DNA of 64,000 nt from Chrysaora quinquecirrha (GCA_014526335.1 JACTAT010000037.1:11134214-11198213); one strand, 5' to 3'; shown: positions 1 to 11,988, counted from the stretch's first letter. The notes: a model not told the origin generated them from the sequence alone. Numbers and translations: made by a program.

Positions 1-3000
1 ATCCATGTAGCATAACTCAACATTTGGAAGGTTTGGCTTTGCAAAGTTATAGTGGAAATCATACATCAATGTTTTGCTAATATCCAATATGCTGAAACCA
101 ATATACATTGGTTTGTTGAGTGTAACTTTCTTCTTCTTTTTCTCAACCAAAAGCGTGTCTTCGTTGATTTCAATTACTCCGTAAAAGTTTGGATTTCTTA
201 CCCATTTTCTCAAGACTTCTCCATCAGTACAGATTTCAAAACGTCCATGATTTCGAACATTTTCCATCGTCTTCCCGAACACGGAATTGTTCATCAACTT
301 GAACAGATCTTTTTCAAAGTCGTTTCTTGCATGTGTTCTCTTCTGGGTATTAAAATCAATGTATTCTTTCAACCATAGACTTTGCTTGAATTCAATGATT
401 TCATGAACTTTTGTCAGCTTCAAACCCAATTCCAAACACTGCTTCAAATTTCTATCATGTATGAGGTATTCTTCTTTGTTGAATAGATTTGGTATTAGCT
501 TTGGTGTTGACTTAAACTTTTTTCCATCGAAAAGTTCTTTGTGAGCGTTCTTTTGATGTTCTGATAGCATGTCTTCTTGAACTTGTAATCTTTGCGGCGC
601 CAATGGTAGATCTGCATGATGATCGTGTAATTCGGCTGGATATTCCAAATCGACTTTGAGAATATAACCAACATCTTCATTCGATCTTGTCAGCAAAGCA
701 TGGATGTTTGTATTTCTGATTTCTTCTTGTGTAAACTGCTTGAAACCACCATACGGCATTGGTTGCGACATTGCCCATCCATAGAGATTGTTTGCATCCA
801 GATACATCAGCGTGTTGTTTTCTGTTGATTTAGCATGTCGTTTCACTGCTATCGAGACACCACCACGAATGCCATCTTCAATCATAAGTAGAATGTCCTT
901 CTTTTCTTCAGATAACAATTCCAGCTTCACACCAGTCATCTTCAGCATCGCATCCCAGGCCAGCGAAGGAGCGGTTAGATAATGTGCAGGATCGAGTCCG
1001 TAGAATTCCAGACTTTGTGCTCTGAACGACTCGAATATATCAGTCAGCAGCAACACATCGGTTTTCAAGTACAGTTCATGATAATCTTGAAAAGTCTGAA
1101 AGTTGAAGTATCGCCAAACCTGCTGAGCATGTTCATAATCTTCATTGCTGATGTCAGAATCACAGAGTTTGTTGTAAAATGCTTCTTTCGGTGGTAGAGA
1201 TGTTTCTTCCATTTTCTCTGCACTATCCACCCAATCGTAGGGATAAACACCTTTTCTTGTCAGCAACTTAAATGCTCTCTCAACTTCTTCAGCTTCAGCA
1301 TCTGTCAAATCTCTCCTTGATGGTATTTTCCAATTTCTATAATCTAGAACATCTTCATCTTTTAGCGGGTTTTTACATGCTACACCAGGCTCAAACATTC
1401 CTTGGCGTTCTCTTCTCAATTCTGCAACTCTTTCCTGTTCATTTCTCGGTACACTAGGGTACTGCTGTTGAGTAATCTCATCATGTAGGTGACCTTTGAT
1501 AGAGACAAATTGTTCTTTCGGTAGGTTGCCTGCTAGTGTTGCCAAACTTGTACTCAGAAATGCAAAGGAGTCAATGTATTTGATCCCATGAATATTTCTT
1601 TCCTTAACATCTTCATTCACATCAGTATGAGAACCAATCTGTGCAGTCATGATCTTTTCTTTCGAATTGGCGATGATCTTTGTATTTCTACCTTTCAAAT
1701 TCTTCAGAACATGATGCATGTCATACCCTTTGAGATTGTGGAAGACGATCGGGATCGTGTGAGTGTTTGCTATTATATGTAGATGTTTGAAGTTGCAATA
1801 CTTGCAAGCTGGTCCTCTGTATTTACCTGTACAAAAGAAAAGAAACAAAATTACTTCCACAAAGTAAACAAGGAAAAACTATAAAGCAATTTACAGTCCA
1901 ACAAATAATTTCAGAATTTTCAGAAAACCTTCCAGTTATATGGCAATGATCTTTGACTTTTCTTCTATTGTTACCATCAAATAGCTGCTTGCAGCAATAG
2001 CAGTGTGTAGCCATATCATGTCTTGCATTTTCTTCGGGTGTTAATCTAATCATCGGCATGGTTTTCTTGAACACTGCTCGGATTTCCTCATTCAATTCAT
2101 CTAGGCGATTCATCAACACCTCCATGCAGTCTTCACCAGTATAGCATTCCAACGGTTGTTGCCATCTATCATCGATTGATTTGACATAAATGCAATAACT
2201 GATCGGCTTGTGTTCTTGATAAGCAGCTCTTTTGTTTAGCTTTCCAGCATGGATTCAGTATCTGCATAGATGATAAATGGTAGCAAGCTCTGATGTTTGA
2301 AATGTTCAAACTTTAATTCTGTATCTTGAGGATATTCAACAGCTTGAGGAGTCTTACATAGCTTTTCATGCTTTTCCAAATTTTTTTGAGTTTTACAAGA
2401 CGATAAGCATAGAGGACAGTAAAAACGCTTTCCATGATACCTGTGGCCATCACGACCTGCTAAAAGACGACTCAAGTCCTTTATCCAGCAATAGTGGCTC
2501 TCACCATCGTCATTGAATACCAATAGCAAATGTACATGTTTTTCGAGTTTATTTTCAGTTATTCTTACTGGCACAATTTCGCCATCTTCATCCATATAGA
2601 TATTGATTGAAATGTTGTTGTTTATTTCAAATGTATCAATCATCTTTTTATCGGATGCTTTTACTGGATATGACAATCCTTCACAGTTAAGTTCATGTAA
2701 GTATCGCCGGTACGGTGCGGCTCTCTCTGCATGTGTTGATTGTGGATGTAGACGGGATAGGATTGCCCAGATGAAGCATTTATCGTCTCTGTTCTGTACA
2801 TTGAGAACAGCCTTCTTGTTTTTAATATACGTAGGTAGTTGTAAATACTTTCCACCACGAATTGCATCATAATCAAACATCTTCACTTGCAGTTGGGTAA
2901 ACTTTGTAAATATCCAACCACTTCCATTCTCCAAGAATTCATCAACCTTATCTCGCAGTGTGTTGATAGCTTCAACTATTTGATCTTCAGCAACGTCATA

Positions 3001-3423
3001 CTCTGACCATAGAAGCGTCTGCACGGTGGTTCTGAATGTGGGTGGTGGTTCTGTAACGATAAGCTTATCACCATACTGTTTAAATTCGGCATCGATAGTG
3101 ACATAATACTTTATCCCCTGCTTGTAATCTAGCAATTCTTCTTTAATTTCTCGAATAGTATGCTGTGTGATTCTTGCCCAGTCTTTGATATCTTCTTCTT
3201 CGGTATATATTCTGAATGCTTTCTTATCCATCTTGCTCATGTTCTTACCTTTGCCAACCAATTTCTTTTGTTCTGCTGCTGACAGATGTATACCATGTGC
3301 TGTTCGCTTATGTGATGCGAGATTTAACATTCTGTCAAACAATTTCTCACACACATCACAAGCGATTTTTCTTCGCTTACTATTATTAGCAGCTGAGCTT
3401 TCTTCTTCGTGTGACCTCTTCAT
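1..3423 (-). CDS. Family-B DNA polymerase, Polinton/adintovirus type, 3' end beyond window
   Basis: Replicative polymerase of a Maverick/Polinton or adintovirus-like element. From the ATG at 3423 the order is: a C2H2 finger (about residues 22-43); a module with DDKC and SHYCW motifs that could be OTU-protease-like (inference); a second C2H2 finger (FYCPLCLSSC...H....C, about 334-357); exonuclease motif I (YADTES); an endonuclease-VII-like zinc ribbon (CYCC...DHCHITG...CKYC); Exo II (HNLKGYD); Exo III (YLKTDVLL); polymerase motif A (DANNLYGWAM); motif B (MNNSVFGKTMEN). The first residues of motif C (YMD) coincide with the window edge. The frame from 1816 to 1 is open for about 605 codons, so the gene is young or still active. 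Two breaks occur: a one-base frameshift near 2236-2250 just after Exo I, and a 112-bp interruption at 1817-1928 that could be an intron. A promoter-like array lies immediately upstream. Confidence 0.9.
1817..1928 (-). other. Probable intron (or insertion) within the polymerase gene
   Basis: Read on the minus strand, an AG/GTTTTC donor ends the exon at 1929, and an AATACAG acceptor starts the next exon at 1816 in frame. Splicing here joins the two halves of the endonuclease-VII-like zinc ribbon with the loss of about two residues relative to the expected TGKYRGP spacing. A second in-phase AG six bases upstream would restore those residues but would need a non-GT donor. A small insertion is therefore an alternative to an intron. 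Confidence 0.5.
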
Positions 3424-3990
3424 GACTAATTTCTAACTGAACTGATTTCGCTTTACGCTTCGATTTTATAGCTTGATCGAACGTGACGTTTGAATTATTA
3501 ACCAATCAGATTGCAGGATTTCTCGTTTCTAGAATCTTGTAGAACTTTCTGGAAACTTCTGGAAAGTTTTAGCCAATCAGATTGCCGGATTTCTCGTTTC
3601 TAGAATCTTGTGGAACTTTCTGGAATCTTGCGGAACATTCTGGAAACTTCTGGAAAATTCTAGCCAATCAGATTGCAGGATTATTATGTTATTTTATTTC
3701 ATAAACGATTCGAACGTCGCGTTCGAATTATTACGCCATCATAATTAATCAGATTGTAGGATTTCTGGAAAGTTCTGGAAAGTTCTGGAAAGTTCTAGCC
3801 AATCAGATTGTAGGATTATTATGTTATTTTATTTAATAAACGATTCGAACGTCGCGTTCGAATTATTATTACGCCATCATAATTAATCAATCAGATTCTG
3901 GAAACTTCTAGAAACTTCTGGAAAGTTCTAACCAATCAGATTGTAGGATTCTTAGGGATGTTCTGGAACTTTCTGTAAACTTCTAGATTG
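3424..3990 (-). promoter_or_regulatory. Promoter region with heat-shock element arrays, CCAAT boxes and TATA box
   Basis: On the minus strand TATAAAA (3470-3464) lies about 41 bases before the polymerase ATG. Behind it are five runs of alternating nGAAn/nTTCn pentamers in exact 5-bp register: 3527-3569 (9 pentamers), 3598-3660 (13 pentamers, 11 perfect), 3763-3795 (7 perfect), 3896-3928 (7 perfect) and 3961-3983 (degenerate). CCAAT boxes inside a repeated CCAATCAGATTG block occur at 3502, 3573, 3664, 3799 and 3932. A palindromic block containing TTCGAACGTCGCGTTCGAA recurs near 3709 and 3844. Known biology: inverted GAA/TTC pentamers are the binding site of HSF trimers, and CCAAT binds NF-Y; both are typical of hsp70 promoters. 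Inference: the polymerase gene is heat- or stress-inducible. Confidence 0.75.
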
Positions 3991-3994
3991 TTAA

Positions 3995-4200
3995 ATCAGA
4001 AACGAGGCTAGTGGAGAAACCATCGCACTATAGCGCGATCTAATGATGTTATTGATAGTAGGAGCCGCGTGCGCTAGGATCTGGAACTCTTGAAAACGAG
4101 GTTGGAGAAACCAGCATCCATAAAAACCGTCGCACTATAGCACGACCTGATGACGTCACTGATGACGTCATTGGTAGTAGGAGCCACCTGGTAGTAGACC
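3995..4200. repeat. Imperfect tandem duplication with twin CRE/ATF sites
   Basis: Two diverged copies of a ~95-bp unit, near 3999-4070 and 4092-4190, share an ACGAGG...GGAGAAACC start, a CGCACTATAGC core and a TAGTAGGAGCC end. The second copy contains two full TGACGTCA palindromes (4151-4158 and 4163-4170) spaced 12 bp apart. The block lies between the heat-shock arrays and minisatellite A. No protein-coding signal was seen. Confidence 0.5.
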
Positions 4201-4218
4201 GCCTCCTTAACAACCTAC

Positions 4219-7200
4219 TCAAGGGTGTGGCACTGAAGTCAGTGTCAATGAGAGTGGTAATGAATGGGAACAAAAAGTAGTGCATTGGCACTTAACATGT
4301 GCAAGGGTGTGGCACTGAAGTCAGTGTCAATAAGAGTGGTAATGAATGAAAAGTGTGCAAGGGTGCAGCACTGAAGTTGGTGTCAATGAGAGTGGAAATG
4401 AATCGGAACAAAAAGTAGTGCATTGGCACTTAAAGTGTGCAAGGGTGCGGCACTGAAGTCAGTGTCAATGAGAGTGCTACTGAATGGGAACAAAAAGAAG
4501 TTCATTGGCGCTTAACATGTGCAAGGGTGCGGCACTGAAGTCAGTGTCAATGAGAGTGGTAATGAATTAAAAGTGTGCAAGGGTGGAGCACTGGGGTCCG
4601 TGTCAATGAGAGTGGTAATGAATCGGAACAAAAAGTAGTGCATTGGCACTTACAGTGTTCAAGGGTGCGGCACTGAAGTCAGTGTCACTGAGAGTGGTAA
4701 TGAATCAGAACAAAAAGTAGTACATTGGCACTTAAGGTGTGCAAGGGTGAAGCACTGATGTCAGTGTCAATGAGAGTGGTAATGGATCAGGAAAAAAAGT
4801 AGTGCATTGGCACTTAAAGTGTGCAAGGGTGCGGCACTGAAGTCAGTGTCAATGAGAGTGGTGATGAAATAAAAGTCTGCAAGGGTGCAGCACTGAAGTT
4901 GGTGTCAATGAGAGTGGAAATGAATCAGAACAAAAAGTAGTGCATTGGCACTTAAATTGTGCAAGGGTGCGGCACTGAAGTCAGTGTCAATGAGAGTGGT
5001 AATGAATTAAAATTGTGCAAGGGTGCGGCACCGAAGTCAGTGTCAAGTAGAGTGGTAATGAATCAGAACAAAAAGTAGTGCATTGGCACTTAAAGTGTGC
5101 AAGGGTGCAGCACTGTAGTCAGTGTCAATGAGAGTGGTAATGAATCGGAATGAAAAGTAGTCTATTGGCACTTAAAGTGTGCAAGCGTGCGGCACTGAAG
5201 TCAACGTCAATGAGAGTGGTAATGAATCGGAACAAAAAGTAGTGCATTGGCACTTAAAGTGTTCAAGGGTGCGGCACTGAAGTCAGTGTCACTGAGAGTG
5301 GCAATGAATCAGAACCAAAAGTAGTGCATTGGCACTTAAGGTGTGCAACGGTGCAGCACTGAAGTCAGTGTCAATGAGAGCGTTAATGAATCGGAACCAA
5401 AAGTAGTGTATTGGCACTTAAAGTGTGCAAGGGTGCAGCACTGAAGTTGGTGTCAATGAGAGTGGAAATGAATCGGAACAAAAAGTAGTGCATTGGCACT
5501 TAAAGTGTGCAAGGGTGCGGCACTGAAGTCAGTGTCAATGAGAGTGCTACTGAATGGGAACAAAAACAAGTGCATTGGCACATAACATGTGCAAGGGTGC
5601 AGCACTGAAGTCAGTGTCAATGAGAGTGGTAATGAATTAAAAGTGTGCAAGGGTGGAGCACTGAAGTCAGTGTCAATGAGAGTGGTAATGAATCAGAACA
5701 AAAAGTAGTGCATTGGCACTTAAAGTGTGCAAGGGTGTGGGACTGAAGTCAGTGTCAATGAGAGTGCTAATGAATGGGAACAAAAAGTAGTGCATTGGCA
5801 CTTACAGTGTTCAAGGGTGCGGCACTGAAGTCAGTGTCACTGAGAGTGGTAATGAATCAGAACAAAAGTAGTACATTGGCACTTAAGGTGTGCAAGGGTG
5901 AAGCACTGATGTCAGTGTCAATGAGAGTGGTAATGGATCAGGAAAAAAAGTAGTGCATTGGCACTTAACATGTGCAAGGGTGAGGCACTGAAGTCAGTGT
6001 CAATGAGAGTGGTAATGAAATAAAAGTCTGCAAGGGTGCAGCACTGAAGTCAGTGTCAATGAGAGTGGAAATGAATTGGAACAAAAAGTAGTGCATTGGC
6101 GCTTAAAGTGTGCAAGGGTGCGGCACTGAAGTCAGTGTCAATGAAAGTGAATTAAAATTGAGCAAGGGTGCGGCACTGAAGTCAGTGTCAATGAGAGTGG
6201 TAATGGATCAGGAAAAAAAGTAGTGCATTGGCACTTAAAGTGTTCAAGGGTGCGGCACTGAAGTCAGTGTCACTGAGAGTGGTAATGAATCAGAACAAAA
6301 AGTAGTACATTGGCACTTAAGGTTTGCAAGGGTGTAGCACTGAAGTCAGTGTCAATGAGAGTTGTAATGAATCGGAACCAAAAGTAGTGTATTGGCACTT
6401 AAAGTGTGCAAGGGTGCAGCACTGAAGTTGGTGTCAATGAGAGTGGAAATGAATCGGAACAAAAAGTAGTGCATTGGCACTTAAAGTGTGCAAGGGTGCG
6501 GCACTGAAGTCAGTGTCAATGAGAGTGCTACTGAATGGGAGCAAAAACAAGTGCATTGGCACATAACATGTGCAAGGGTGCGGCACTGAAGTCAGTGTCA
6601 ATGAGAGTGGTAATGAATTAAAAGTGTGCAAGGGTGGAGCACTGAAGTCAGTGTCAATGAGAGTGGTAATGAATCAGAACAAAAAGTAGTGCATTGGCAC
6701 TTAAAGTGTGCAAGGGTGCGGGACTGAAGTCAGTGTCAATGAGAGTGCTAATGAATGGGAACAAAAAGTAGTGCATTGGCACTTACAGTGTTCAAGGGTG
6801 CGGCACTGAAGTCAGTGTCACTGAGAGTGGTAATGAATCAGAACAAAAAGTAGTACATTGGCACTTAAGGTGTGCAAGGGTGAAGCACTGATGTCAGTGT
6901 CAATGAGAGTGGTAATGGATCAGGAAAAAAAGTAGTGCATTGGCACTTAACATGTGCAAGGGTGAGGCACTGAAGTCAGTGTCAATGAGAGTGGTAATGA
7001 AATAAAAGTCTGCAAGGGTGCAGCACTGAAGTCAGTGTCAATGAGAGTGGAAATGAATTGGAACAAAAAGTAGTGCATTGGCACTTAAAGTGTGCAAGGG
7101 TGCGGCACTGAAGTCAGTGTCAATGAGAGTGAATTAAAATTGAGCAAGGGTGCGGCACTGAAGTCAGTGTCAATGAGAGTGGTAATGGATCAGGAAAAAA

Positions 7201-9782
7201 AGTAGTGCATTGGCACTTAAAGTGTTCAAGGGTGCGGCACTGAAGTCAGTGTCACTGAGAGTGGTAATGAATCAGAACAAAAAGTAGTACATTGGCACTT
7301 AAGGTGTGCAAGGGTGTAGCACTGAAGTCAGTCTCAATGAGAGTTGTAATGAATCGGAACCAAAAGTAGTGCATTGGCATTTGTGGGACTGAAGTCAGTG
7401 TTAATGAGAGTGGTAATGAATCAGGACAAAAAGTAGTGCATTGGCACTTAAAGTGTGCAAGGGTGCAGCACTGAAGTCAGTGTCAATGAGAGTGATAATG
7501 AATGGGAACAAAAAGTAGTGCATTGGCACTTAAAGTTAACAGGGTGCCGCACTGAAGTCAGTGTCAATGAAAGTGGAAATGAATCGGAACAAAAAGTAAA
7601 GCATTGGCACTTAAAGTGTGCAAGGGTGCGGGACTAAAGTAGGTGTCAATGAGAGTGCTAATGAATGGGAACAAAAAGTAGTGCATTGGCACTTAAAGTG
7701 TTCAAGGGTGCGGCACTGAAGTCAGTGTCACTGAGAGTGGTAATGAATCAGAGCAAAAAGTAGTGCATTGGCACTTAACATGTGCAAGGGTGCAGCACTG
7801 AAGTTGGTGTCAATGGGAGTGGAAATGAATCGGAACAAAAAGTAGTGCATTAGCACTTAAAGTGTGCAAGGGTGCGGCACTGAAGTCAGTGTCAATGAGA
7901 GTGGTAATGAATTAAAATTGAGCAAGGGTGTGGCACTGAAGTCAGTGTCAATGAGAGTGGTAATGGATCAGGAAAAAAAGTAGTGCATTGGCACTTAAAG
8001 TGTTCAAGGGTGCGGCACTGAAGTCAGTGTCACTGAGAGTGGTAATGAATCAGAACAAAAAGTAGTACATTGGCACTTAAGGTGTGCAAGGGTGTAGCAC
8101 TGAAGTCCGTCTCAATGAGAGTTGTAATGAATCGGAACCAAAAGTAGTGCATTGGCATTTGCGGGACTGAAGTCAGTGTTAATGAGAGTGGTAATGAATC
8201 AGGACAAAAAGTAGTACATTGGCACTTAAAGTGTGCAAGGGTGCAGCACTGAAGTCAGTGTCAATGAGAGTGATAATGAATGGGAACAAAGAGTAGTGCA
8301 TTGGCACTTAACATGTGCAAGGGTACGGCACTGAAGTCAGTGTCAATGAGAGTGGTAATGAATTAAAAGTGTGCAAGGGTGGAGCACTGAAGTCAGTGTC
8401 AATGAGAGTGGAAATGAATTGGAACAAAAAGTAGTCCATTGGCGCTTAAAGTGTGCAAGGGTGCGGCACTGAAGTCAGTGTCAATGAGAGTGGTAATGAA
8501 TTAAAATTGAGCAAGGGTGCGGCACTGAAGTCAGTCTCAATGAGAGTTGTAATGAATCGGAACCAAAAGTAGTGCATTGGCATTTGCGGGACTGAAGTCA
8601 GTGTTAATGAGAGTGGTAATGAATCAGGACAAAAAGTAGTGCATTGGCACTTAAAGTGTGCAAGGGTGCAGCACTGAAGTCAGTGTCAATGAGAGTGATA
8701 ATGAATGGAACAAAAAGTAGTGCATTGGCACTTAACATGTGCAAGGGTATGGCACTGAAGTCAGTGTCAATGAGAGTGGTAATGAATTAAAAGTGTGCAA
8801 GGGTGGAGCACTGAAGTCAGTGTCAATGAGAGTGGAAATGAATAGGAACAAAAAGTAGTCCATTGGCACTTAAAGTGTGCAAGGGTGCGGCACTGAAGTC
8901 AGTGTCAATGAGAGTGGTAATGAATTAAAATTGAGCAAGGGTGCGGCACTGAAGTCAGTGTCAATGAGAGTGGTAATGAATTGGAACAAAAAGTAGTGCA
9001 TTGGCACTTAAAGTGTGCAAGGGTGCAGCACTGAAGTCAGTGTCAATGAGAGTGGTAATGAATTCAAAGTGTGCAAGGGTGCAGCACTGAAGTCAGTGTC
9101 AATGAGAGTGGTAATGAATTGGAACCAAAAGTAGTGCATTGGCACTTAAAGTGTGCAAGGGTGCGGCACTGACGTCAGTGTCACTGAGAGTGGTAATGAA
9201 TCAGAACAAAAAGTAGTACATTGGCACTTAAGGTGTGCAAGGGTGTAGCACTGAAGTCAGTCTCAATGAGAGTTGTAATGAATCGGAACCAAAAGTAGTG
9301 CATTGACATTTGCGGGACTGAAGTCAGTGTTAATGAGAGTGGTAATGAATCAGGACAAAAAGTAGTGCATTGGCACTTAAAGTGTGCAAGGGTGCAGCAC
9401 TGAAGTCAGTGTCAATGAGAGTGGTAATGAATTGGAACCAAAAGTAGTGCATTGGCACTTAAAGTGTGCAAGGGTGCAGCACTGAAGTCAGTGTCGATGA
9501 CAGTGGAAATGAATTCAAAGTGTGCAAGGGTGCAGCACTGATGTCAGTGTCAATGAGAGTGGTAATAAATCGGAACCCAGAGTAGTGCATTGGCACTTAA
9601 AGTGTGCAAGGGTGCGGCACTGAAGTCAGTGTCAATGAGAGTGGTAATGAATTTAAAGTGTTCAAGGGTGCGGCACTGAAGTCAGTTTCAATGATAGTGG
9701 TAATAAATCGGAACAAAAATGGTGCATTGGCATAAAATGTGCAAGGGTGCGGCACTGAAGTAAGTGTCAATAAGACTGGTAC
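4219..9782 (+). repeat. Minisatellite array A (82-bp and 56-bp units)
   Basis: A tandem array of roughly 70-80 units. The long unit is 82 bp (e.g. 4441 to 4523) and the short unit 56 bp (4523 to 4579). The short unit lacks the segment around ACAAAAAGTAGTGCATTGGC. Blocks of units are themselves duplicated; for example 5453-5650 recurs at 6434-6631, an offset of 981 bp. Variants with GGGACTGAAGTCAGTGTTAATG recur in the second half. Short ORFs across the array simply reflect repeat structure. The inverted counterpart lies at 26201-28415. Confidence 0.95.
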
Positions 9783-10278
9783 TTCATCTAATAACATAGG
9801 TAGTGAACTGGCACTAGATTGCAGAAATTTTTTTGAGACAAGAATCAAGTCCAAACTTGAAACAAACCTAGGACAACTAATCAACCAGATTCTCGAGCCA
9901 CATAAAAACAAGAGTAAAAGCTGTTCACTTGTTGATTTCAGCGAGGATGCAACAAATAACCTCTCGCATTAATGTTTGTAACATCCCCAATTTCCAGCTT
10001 TAAACAAATAGATTTGCAATTACTAGTATGAATTGATATGAAGCATCATAATCACTTCCACATATTTTCCATGATGTTTGATTATGACAACGTTATGAGT
10101 AACAGCTAGCATGTGCCATATATACATGTAGTTGTGACGGTATAAAAAAAACAGAAACAAAAAAAAAGACTTAAACTCTGTCATTATTTCTCTTCAAGCT
10201 TGAAAAAGAAATGACTTGTGAGAACTTCAACCATGTCTCAAAAGAAAAGTTGATGCATATATTTAGCAGCTCCTATGG
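9783..10278 (+). mobile_element. Arm of element A, part 1 (interrupted by element B)
   Basis: Single-copy-looking sequence that continues out of array A. Its inverted, ~90% similar partner is at about 25700-26200. Example: GGCACTAGATTGCAGAAA at ~9810 is matched on the minus strand at ~26160. The arm resumes at 19769 after the inserted element B. A short open frame runs out of the array to 9972, but I see no recognisable protein in it. Confidence 0.8.
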
Positions 10279-10361
10279 TAGAGCAGGAGATAAGTGCAGA
10301 AATACACCAGGATTGTGCAAATTGTGATACAAGCACCAAAATTTCAGAAAACACTAAGTTC
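10279..10361 (+). repeat. Left TIR of element B
   Basis: Matches the reverse complement of 19686-19765, including GTGCAAATTGTGATACAAGC and the AAATTTCAGAAAACACTAAG block. There is a small length difference just inside the first 16 bases. Confidence 0.85.
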
Positions 10362-11070
10362 GATACGCTGAAAAACATGTGATATAGATCCAAATCATAT
10401 CTTGCCCCTAAGTTCTATATTCAGACTGGGGTACTCTGGTCCAGACCCCTTCCGTACCATTGGCCATAAACAGAGAATGCCAGGTCATAGAAAGTCACAA
10501 TTCACAACATAAAGGCAGTTTGATACGCTGAAAAACATGTGATATAGACCCAGATCATATTTTACCCCTAACTTCTATTTTTAGACTAGGGTACTCTGAT
10601 CCAGACCCCTTACCGTACCATTGGCCACAAACAGAGAATGCCAGGTCATAGAAAGTCACAATTCACAACATAAAGGCAGTTTGATACGCTGAACAACATG
10701 TGATATAGACCCAGATCATATTTTACCCCTAATTTCTATTTTTAGACTAGGGTACTCTGTTCCAGACCCCTTACCGTACCATTGGCCATAAACAGAGAAC
10801 GCCAGGTCATAGAAAGTCACAATTCACTATATAAAGGCAGTTTGATACGCTGAAAAACATGTGATATAGACCCAGATCATATCTTACCCCCAACGTCTAT
10901 TATTAGACTGGGGTACTCTGTTCCAGACCCCTTACCGTACCATTGGTCATAAATAGAGAATGCCAGGTTATAGAAAGTCACCATTCACTATATAAAGGCA
11001 GTTTGATACGCTGAAAAACATGTGATATAGACCCAGATCATATCTTACCCCAAACCTCTATTTTTAGAGT
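10362..11070 (+). repeat. Subterminal 161-bp tandem array of element B, left
   Basis: Units start with GATACGCTGAA at 10362, 10522, 10683, 10844 and 11005 (period 160-161). Each carries GTGATATAGA, a TTTTTAGACTrGGGTACTCT block and ATGCCAGGTCATAGAAAGTC. The reverse-oriented partner array is at 18430-19685. Confidence 0.9.
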
Positions 11071-11176
11071 AGGGTTTGATTTGCCCAAGCTGTAGGTATC
11101 CCTTCTTCTGCATAATATTCGCTTTTTTCTTTTTCAAATCTTATATTTTGAAGTATGTTAAATGGTTGCAAATATA

Positions 11177-11351
11177 ATAGACCAGGCGGTGAAGGGGGGC
11201 TATCGTCCCCCAAGGGCGAAATAAACGAGACCACTTTAGTTTGGTCAATTTGGGGGCGCTGATTCCGAATATGAATGTTATACGGGCAATTTCCGGGAAC
11301 TTCGGCCTCGTTTCGGTGTTCGAAGTTCCGTTTGCGACGTTTAGCCACAGC
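11177..11351 (-). other. Short unassigned ORF, copy in the left inverted arm
   Basis: A frame of about 57 codons (KRRKRNFEHR...PLGDDSPPSPPG) is present in both inverted arms; the other copy is at about 13785-13957 on the plus strand, ending at a TAA at the arm boundary. The composition looks protein-like, but I do not recognise the family. It could be a downstream ORF or exon of the nuclease gene. A second overlapping frame through the same DNA is also open, so coding status is uncertain. Confidence 0.3.
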
Positions 11352-11985
11352 AAACTCCTAAGGCATAGCGTGGTATAATGTAATGTACAAAGCTTGACTC
11401 CCGTGATACAGATTTTGTTTAAATGGGTCCTTAATACAGCAGAGAAGCTATTTTTGACTACTAAGGCATGAATGCGCCAGTAGAGCCTCGTTTCCGTGCT
11501 CGAAATCAGAACCATTAAGTCGTTTGTAGAATTTTTAAGGGGATACTGTCGCAAACCATAACGCTCTACGCTAAATTTACTGTAAGCTTGCTTACGACTA
11601 ACTCGCCTATACCTAGCATAGCTACGTCGGCCCAGAACTTAACTTTTAATACATAAAAATAGTCAAATAAGATAAATTAAAAGAAATCGTCGTCAAGATA
11701 TTCCACAAAATCGGCCTCTACAGCAGATTCCTCCCCTTCTACAGTTTCGTTCTCTTCATCAAAATCGATGAGAAGCTCCATGACATCTTCGGGATAGCAA
11801 AGATCGCTCCATACAACACGTCCGTACTCGTCCCAACCGCGATGTACAGCATTGTCAAGATTAAGCATTGAGGAATTCGCCTTTCGAAAAATAAAGGCAA
11901 CGTAATTTGCCTGCATTAGATGCAACTGCAGGTTGGCCTTGCAGGATAGTAAGACGCTAAGATCAAGAATTTTCCCTTCCTTTTT
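11177..11985 (-). repeat. Left arm of the ~808-bp inverted duplication inside element B
   Basis: Reverse complement of 13148-13955 with only scattered substitutions. Outer ends are CCGCCTGGTCTAT; inner ends are at the AAGGAAAATTCTTGATC segment. The arm contains the 3' end of the second nuclease gene on the minus strand plus its downstream sequence. Confidence 0.9.
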
Positions 11986-11988
11986 CAT
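11674..11988 (-). pseudogene. 3' fragment of the second XPG-like gene, inverted copy
   Basis: About 103 codons corresponding to the C-terminal tail of the gene at 12515-13455: KILDLSVL, then CKANLQLHLMQANYVAFIFR, a HRGWDEYGR segment and an acidic end (DFDEENETVEGEE...EYLDDDFF). It differs from the plus-strand copy by only a few residues. It has no upstream nuclease region, so it is a duplicated 3' end rather than an independent gene. Confidence 0.7.

Noticed and set aside
5453..6631. Paired 65-codon minus-strand ORFs in array A
   Set aside because: By-products of minisatellite duplication (981-bp offset), not genes.
4219..9782. Regular repeats considered as a CRISPR array
   Set aside because: No unique spacers: the whole unit repeats, unit length varies (82/56 bp) and the context is eukaryotic.
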